A stretch of 64,000 nt of DNA from Alectoria sarmentosa (Eukaryota; Ascomycota; Lecanoromycetes; Lecanorales; Parmeliaceae): the NCBI GenBank assembly GCA_009733775.1, contig WOGZ01000127.1, positions 26,860 to 90,859 on the forward strand. Direction: 5' to 3'. The translations under genes were made by a program, and so were the position numbers. The notes below the pieces were generated by a model. That model did not search any database, was not told the origin of the DNA, and was given only the letters and a program-made list of their open reading frames with translations. This document shows positions 57,740 through 64,000 of this stretch, in pieces (within the stretch, counting starts at the first letter, position 1; every line of letters begins with the position of its first letter).

Positions 57740-59389
57740 ATGATGCTACTGAGCGGCTTCGCGGTATTGGTAGGGGTGATGAGCTTGATTTCCTACTCCG
57801 TTGCCCTACGATTCATCAAATGGCACAAGCTTCGTCATATTCCAGGACCATCGCTTGCAGCATGGAGTAGGCTGTGGCTCCTGTACCATGTGATCTCTGG
57901 CAAGTTGTGCAAAAGCGTTGAGGGTGTCTGTGACAGATACGGTAAGCAGCAGTTCTTTTCACTCTGCTGATGTACATGTATATGAATATGTAGCACTAAC
58001 CAATGTTTTCGCGATCGTAAAGACCCTCTCGTCCGAATCGGCCCCGATTGGGTCGTATGTTGTGATCCGGCTGAGATTCGACGCATTTGGAGCGTACGCT
58101 CAGGCTACTATCGTTCATCGTGGTACAAAGCGTCTCGCATGGATCCTCACGACGAGAATGTGCTTACCATGAGCGGCAACAAGGCACACCACCAACGTAG
58201 AGCCCATTTACTGGCGGGCTACGGCGGCAAAGGCATGGAAAATCAGGAGCAGCTCGTGGACGAGCAGATTGGAAAGCTCATCGCACTTGAGGGTCGGGAG
58301 TACCTTTCAACGCAAAAAGAAATACGGCCCTGCAATTTGGTCCGAACCATGCAGTATCTAACCCAGGATGCGATCACCGCCCTCGCGTTCGGAAAGGCGG
58401 TAGGTTACCTGGATGTCAACAGGGATGTTTTCGATGTACTCCAAACCTCCGAATCCGTTCTCTTGCCGGCACACATCATCTCAATACTTCCCTTCATGAA
58501 CAAGCTCCTACAGATCCCCTTAGTACAGCCATTCCTGCCCAAACCGACCGATAAACAAGGCATAGGTCGATTTCTTGGAGTGGTCAAAAGCTATGTCGAC
58601 AAACGCTATGACGTGGACAGAGTCCGCAATAACGACATGCTCCAAAGATTCGTTGATTCAGGTCTCAGCCGCGGCGAAGTGGAGTCCGAAGCCCTCGTCA
58701 CCCTTTTTGGAGGAACAGACACAACCTCCACCGGGTTGCGGAACACGATCTTCTTTCTCTCCACGAATCCAAGCGCGTACCGCTCGCTCCATGCAGAGAT
58801 TGATGCCTCGGTCAAAACAGCCGCTCGCCCCATCATTGCAGACGACCATGCGAAGTCGCTCCCCTATCTACAGGCGTGCATCAAGGAAGGGCTGCGTCTG
58901 TGGCCGCCTAGCATGGGGCTGATGGGAAAGGTGTCAGATAATGATGACGTGGTATGCGGGATGAACATACCGGCGGGAACACAGGTTGGCTGGGCAGCAC
59001 TTGCGGTGATGAAGGATCGAACCGTGTTTGGGGAGAGTGCAGATGTGTTTGAGCCGCGACGGTGGATAGACGCGGAGCCAGCCCGGCTGAAAGAGATGGA
59101 GGCGACGTACGGGCTGGTCTTTGCGGCCGGAACGAGGTGGGAGTGCCTGGGGAAGCGGCTGGCGTACGTGGAGTTGGGGAAGGTGCTGTTTGAGGTAAAA
59201 AGTGCCTGCCCTGTCTTATCTGTCATCAACTGCGCTCATTCCATGCTTACTAATTCAAATTAGCTCTTCTACCGCTTTGACTTCGCGATGATGAGCCCCA
59301 TGGAGCCGTTTCGGTGGTTTAATCACGGACTGACGGTCCAGCATGGCATGTATGCAAAGATTACCAAGAGGGAGGTTGTGAGTTACTGA
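57740..59389 (+). CDS. Cytochrome P450, pisatin-demethylase-like
   Basis: Membrane-anchored haem monooxygenase, a likely oxidative tailoring enzyme of the polyketide. Exons 57740-57941, 58023-59194 and 59264-59389 give 499 residues in frame. Marks are the N-terminal anchor (LLSGFAVLVGVMSLISYSVAL), the proline hinge HIPGPSLAAW, and SRMDPHDENVLTM and HHQRRAHLLAGYGGKGM, which are typical of the pisatin-demethylase-like group. Others are the I-helix LFGGTDTTSTG, the K-helix EGLRLWPP (ExxR), FEPRRW, and the haem loop FAAGTRWECLGKRLA with the Cys ligand. The haem loop has one residue more than the common FxxGxxxCxG. The last exon (LFYRFDFAMM onward) completes the C-terminus. Confidence 0.92.
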
Positions 59390-59921
59390 GTAGGCAGGGT
59401 ATTTACTGCCTTTCGAAGCGATTTGCTTTTCAAAACCAGGTTCCAAAGCCCAATGGCATTCTGAGGCGTTATAAATGCTAATATAGGATGGGAGCATTAA
59501 CGATCGATTAGAGTCAAAATTTGGTGGGGCAACTTGTGTGTGTATTGTGTAGCTATGTAAGTGTATTTGACAAGATGAATCCCATATAGACTAATGCTCC
59601 TTTTCCCTGCCAACAGCGTCCACGCCATGATTATCCTCGGTAAGCGGCTTTATTGAATGGCTTACATCAAGATTGTTGAAACAACAGGCCACAGGGCCAA
59701 ATGGATAATGCTCTAAGGAGTAAATTATAGGAGGCAAAGACGATAATAAAGTGTGTGTGCCGTTGTCAAGCCGCTAGTAAAATAGGAGTGGCAAGATGAC
59801 ACATGATGTGGTCATGTTGATACGAGCTCTTCGCCAAAAGAGCCTCAATAATCACCACCGCCAAGACGCACACTTTAGGGTTCTAGCTCATAACAATAGA
59901 AAAGGTGTATTAGTAGAATAC
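59390..59921. other. Convergent spacer between P450 and exporter
   Basis: 3' flanks of two converging genes. Nothing recognised. Confidence 0.45.
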
Positions 59922-62014
59922 CTAGCTGTCATCTTCGTACTCTCCTCTGTTCACGCCAAGAACGGCTCCCGCGTTCTCCCTTGACAGATGGTGTGCGCGA
60001 ACGAACAGTGTCAGTGCCGATGCTAAGCCCGCAAAGGCAACGTACTGTTGCAGATGGTTCGTGTTAGCAAACGAAAAAGTTTTCCTCTGAAGATAAGCCT
60101 TTGCGTGTGACTTCGGACATAATGATGGAACTTTTACTATCAGATGCCCAAAAACCCAAGCCAAGGTTGGCGTGCAAAGGGCGAAAAGTATTTTGTCCAC
60201 GTACCATGATCCATAAAGTTCTCAACGCCTCAAAGTAGACCTTTCTCACTACGACCTGCTGGTTTCCCGGCAGGGTTCTAATGAGTTCAATGTTGGCCGA
60301 GGCTTGGCCACCGATAAACTGACTGGCCAGTCGCGGGCCAAGCTGGTCAATCAGCTGGGCGTTTGCCGCCGTCATCTCATTTTGAAAGATGACGCCACTC
60401 GCTATCACCGAAATGGCCGTTGTGATAGACCGAACGAATCCCATTGTAGAAGTAACGGCCGCGGTATCTCGGACCGTTGTAGCAGCCTGCGCTGCAATTA
60501 TGGGTGCCTCGATGTTCATTCCGATGCCGATGCCTGCGATGACCTCGAATATGAATAGTTTGACCAGGTCTTTCTTGAAACCAAGCTCGAGGAAGAGGCC
60601 GAGACCAATAACCAACGCCACTTGGGATATGTACATGACGATCATATATCTTCCGGTCTGCTGTATGAACAATCCCGCGAAGGCAGCCGCAAGAGAGGTC
60701 GAGACTATCAGAGGCAAGAGATAGAGACCCGAGCTCAGAGCATTAGCTCCCAACACAGACTGAGAGTAGAGAGGCAGGTAATACGCAAGCCCAATGAAGA
60801 CGTAGGAATTACAGGCAAAGACGCTATAAGGCGCAGCCATACGGAGACTCGAAAAGAGCCTCAGAGGGATGATGGGGTTTGCAGCCATTTTCCACTCGTT
60901 CACAAAGAAGATGACGACCGCTATAGCACCAGCTACTATGAGGCTGATGACAGTAGCGGAAGACCAGGGGTACGTGACATCTCCAGACTCCATCCCAAGG
61001 AGGACCATCAGGGTGCCGCCGACAATCAAAATGCTTCCGGTCCAGTCAATCGCTTTGAGCCCTACCAATACAGGAGTACCGGGGCTCGGAACCCTCAAGA
61101 AGAAGAGCAAGACTACAAACACAATAGCACCCACAGGCACTGATGGACTTGTTAGCTCAGGAGCGAATAGTAAGTCGAAGGCCGATCTATGGCTTACAAT
61201 TGATCCAAAAGCACCATCTCCAACTGCGTGTGTGTTAGCCTAAGAATACTAAGGGGAAATCCAACCAAATTCACTTCAACTTAGTGGTAAAAACGCCGCC
61301 CAAGACAGGCCCGATGGCGCTTCCAACTGCCCAGACCACAGAGGTGATAGCAAGATACAGCCCCCGATCCCTCAAGGAGAACATATCGCTAATAACAACG
61401 TTCACCATAATTGACATACCTGCGGCTCCAAGCCCTTGAATGCTGCGGCCAGCAATCAACGCATCCATGTCCGGAGCAAGCGCACAAAGCAGACTCCCCG
61501 CAAGGAATATTGCGACCGCCATGACCATGATCGGCTTCCGGCCCCAAATGTCGGCCACTGACCCCCAAACAGGTGTGATGGCAGCGTAGGCCAGGACATA
61601 GGCGCCCCCAATCCAGACATACCCGGAAACGGACTTGAAAGAACCTACGATGGTGGGCACGGCTGTCGTCGCAACGGTGAGATCGAGAGCCGACAGCATA
61701 ACGGAGAGACAGAGGGACATCATGATAAGGGCGATAGTGGCATTTGAGAATTTCTGGGCAGCCGCTGGGGATCTGCGGGATCGAGCCAGCGAGACTGTTG
61801 GAGAGCCGACAGCGAGGTCGTTGTCGGTCGGCACAGAGGCGCTGCTGGAAAGTCTGCCATCGACTAGAGAGGCGGCAATATGCTGGGTCTGGCTGTCCAC
61901 ACTGGCAGCCAGGGGTGACATAACGATGCCAGCGTCGTCATTGCTGGCTATTGCAATGGATGAGCGGATGGCATTACGCTGATTATACATAGCTGCAGCG
62001 GAGGCTGTGAACAT
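59922..62014 (-). CDS. MFS exporter, DHA2 (14-TM drug:H+ antiporter) type
   Basis: Plasma-membrane exporter, probably for the cluster product. Exons 62014-61281, 61223-61198, 61139-60205 and 60044-59922 join in frame to about 605 residues. A hydrophilic N-terminus of about 95 residues precedes TM1. LDLTVATTAVPTIVGSF is the DHA2 motif of TM1 (LD.TIV..A.P.I). VWGSVADIWGRKPIM is motif A, and SAIGPVLGGVFT is antiporter motif C. The exon of only 26 bases supplies WRWCFWIN, which completes the usual GG.....WRW.F.IN.P.G block. Further membrane segments bring the total to about 14. The C-terminal tail is short. Confidence 0.92.
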
Positions 62015-62574
62015 TGAAAGCCGCGCTCTAGACTGACCAGGAAAAGAGGCGGTTTTGATCAGATTGAAGACAAAAAAGTGTCGTGCTGCCGTCTGCAGGA
62101 AAGGTGCTGAGATAGACCATTTGCACCACGCCTACTCACCTTTGTCCCTGGGTATTAGGCAGACAACTTATTATCCTAAATCCGGTTGCGCTATAAAGGC
62201 AGTGAAAGAAGACTCTCGGTCGTGTTTTTTTCTTTTCCCGTTTTCTTTTTCCCGTAAACCGTTGATGTGTTTCGGAAGTATCTGCGGTCAGCTTTCTTTC
62301 CTACAGCAAATGTTCCGATAGCGCTGAGCGGGTAGGTGCACAGATCAGGGACCTTATGGCGGGACAAAACGCTTGCAAAGATATATCTGTGAATGTTTCT
62401 GAGCAATCGACGTCAAGCCAGCTGATAAGACCAGGATGGTAGGAAAGAACCTGACCTTGGATACGTTAGCGTATCGATGATGAGCTGCACGTCTAGGCCG
62501 CATCACAGGATGTCGAAAATCAATCTCTGAATTGCGAGAGACTCGTAGGGATAAGAATTCATGTTAGCGCTAGA
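62015..62574. promoter_or_regulatory. Promoter region of the DHA2 exporter
   Basis: About 560 bp of normal composition upstream of the exporter, ending at an AT-rich block. Nothing specific recognised. Confidence 0.4.
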
Positions 62575-64000
62575 CACTTATCGTAATTATATAATTGAGG
62601 TTTAATTTTATTTTACGTATATTAAATTTTTATTTCTTATTTCGTACAAAATTAGAAAAATTTGAATTTGAATTTAAAGTTTTATTAAAGCTTTAAAAAG
62701 CGATATAGTTATCATAATATAAAAATTTATAAATTTCAATATGTGTTTTATTTTAAAAATATATATTTACAATATAAATTTATTTTGAATTTTTTATAAA
62801 AATGTATATATATTATTTATTTTACGAAAATTTTATAATTTTTATATCGCGCTTTAACAATAAGTTAACAACGCGTTAATAAAATAAGCGCGTTTAAATA
62901 ATTAAAACTTCAAATAACAAATTATCAACAATTTCTTAATCATAAATAATTAACGTTAATAATGCGTTAATAATGCATTTATAATGCGTTAATAGAATTT
63001 CAATTTTCAATAATGCGTTAATAGTTCTTAATTTGTTAACAAATTATTTATTTTATTAAATATTTATTAATTTATCTAATAATAAAATATTTTTCTTTAA
63101 ATATTTTATATTTTGATAAAAAAAATGCAAAATAATAATATATTATTATATATTTATTATAATTATAAAAAATTGAAAACTTTTTTTTAAAATACATTTT
63201 ATTTATCTTTTTTAAAAATAAATAATATAATATTAACATTTATATTTATTTTATTAAAACGTTTTCTTTTTTTAAAGATAAAATTATTAGTTTTTTAAAT
63301 ATTATATACAATAATGATTGTTAAAATAAGATTATTATTTTATTAAGTTATTATAAAAATATTATTATATATTATTATCTGTTAAAATCAATATAAAATT
63401 ATATTATATAAGTGTATTAAATAAGACAACTAAGTGAAAAGAAAATATGTATATAAAAAAAAGGCATTTATATGAAAACAAATGTCTCTGTCAAGTCACG
63501 CTAAGTTCAATCGAATAATGTTAAAAAAATGTAATATCAAAGGGAAATTAATTCTATTAAGAATATAAAATACGCTTATAACATTATCTTTCTTTTTTAA
63601 AAAACGATATTTTAACGTTATAAAAATCGAAGAAATGTGCTTATAACTTGTCTTATATCTTCGAAACATTTAATTGATAATTATTCTCAATTGAAAAAAA
63701 CTGACGATAACAACGATAACAACATATCGCGAAGAATTCGTTTATAATATCGTCGATGTTATGATGTTTTATCATTTTAAACGTTTAAAAATGACGTAAT
63801 TTAATAAAAAATTAACGTTATAATCGTCGTCGAAGCATTTAATTATTTAATGTTATTTGATATTTTATATTTCGAACGGAGAAAGAATCGTAAAAATCAA
63901 GCGATATAATTAAATGAGGTTTTTCGAATCGAATCGAGCCGCAAACGTTAAACTTTATTTGAAATTTATATATATTTTAATAATGTTTTAAGTAATCTTT
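62575..64000. other. AT-rich, RIP-like block to window end
   Basis: No readable gene. The left part is CpG-poor. From about 63500 CpG becomes common and a short normal patch (GTCTCTGTCAAGTCACGCTAAG, about 63483-63504) survives. It probably continues beyond the window. Confidence 0.6.
62860..63035. repeat. Short direct repeats AATGCGTTAATA
   Basis: Four or more copies of AA(C/T)GCGTTAATA, plus the variant AATGCATTTATA, occur within about 170 bp of the AT-rich block. They may be a local tandem expansion or subterminal repeats of an element. Confidence 0.6.

Noticed and set aside
1..64000. CRISPR arrays, rRNA and tRNA genes
   Set aside because: No regularly spaced repeat arrays, and no rRNA or tRNA features were recognised on reading.

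Overview
The window looks like nuclear DNA of a filamentous ascomycete (Pezizomycotina). The genes carry many short GT–AG introns. They encode fungal families: a highly reducing polyketide synthase, DHA1 and DHA2 exporters, a P450, an F-box protein and the GPI-anchor enzyme Las21/Gpi7. The sequence alternates sharply between gene islands of balanced composition and very AT-rich blocks without intact genes. This is the pattern left by repeat-induced point mutation (RIP) of transposons. The species cannot be named from the sequence. There is one run of 90 Ns (26926-27015).

Layout. 1-5800: a degraded repeat copy, a nine-exon NADP-glutamate dehydrogenase (446-2487, minus) and a DHA1 exporter (3044-4642, minus). 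5800-16501: an AT-rich block that appears to hold a 9.5-kb decayed element (7003-16501) with inverted ends and an internal hairpin. 16816-23150: a small metabolic group made of a 2OG-Fe(II) oxygenase, a divergently transcribed PLP group II decarboxylase and a butyrobetaine-hydroxylase-like TauD oxygenase. 24043-34397: ordinary genes, namely a cysteine-rich metallothionein-like protein, a SnoaL/NTF2-like protein, an unknown protein and an F-box protein, separated by long gene-poor spacers. 35231-43451: a LAS21/GPI7 gene cut in two by a 4.7-kb insertion. 43860-45050: an AT-rich block with a possible piggyBac remnant. 45185-62014: a polyketide cluster of HR-PKS (minus), α/β hydrolase (plus), P450 (plus) and DHA2 exporter (minus), with AT-rich blocks between its members. 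62575-64000: another AT-rich block.

How the genes may work together. The PKS, the polyketide-transferase-like hydrolase, the P450 and the exporter form a compact set that could build, release or transfer, oxidise and export a reduced polyketide. Its methyltransferase region lacks a recognisable SAM-binding motif, so an unmethylated chain is expected. The 16.8-23.2 kb trio could decarboxylate an amino acid and hydroxylate the product twice; that is inference from family and position only.

The most unusual structure is the insertion in LAS21. Its terminal repeats are arranged A1 - interior - B1-A2-B2 on the minus strand. A DIRS-type RT/RNase H remnant lies inside in the same orientation, and there is no ordinary target duplication. 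These are the traits of a tyrosine-recombinase retroelement of the PAT/Ngaro type. A solo 420-bp copy of its repeat, not visibly RIP-mutated, lies in inverted orientation just beyond the 3' end of LAS21.
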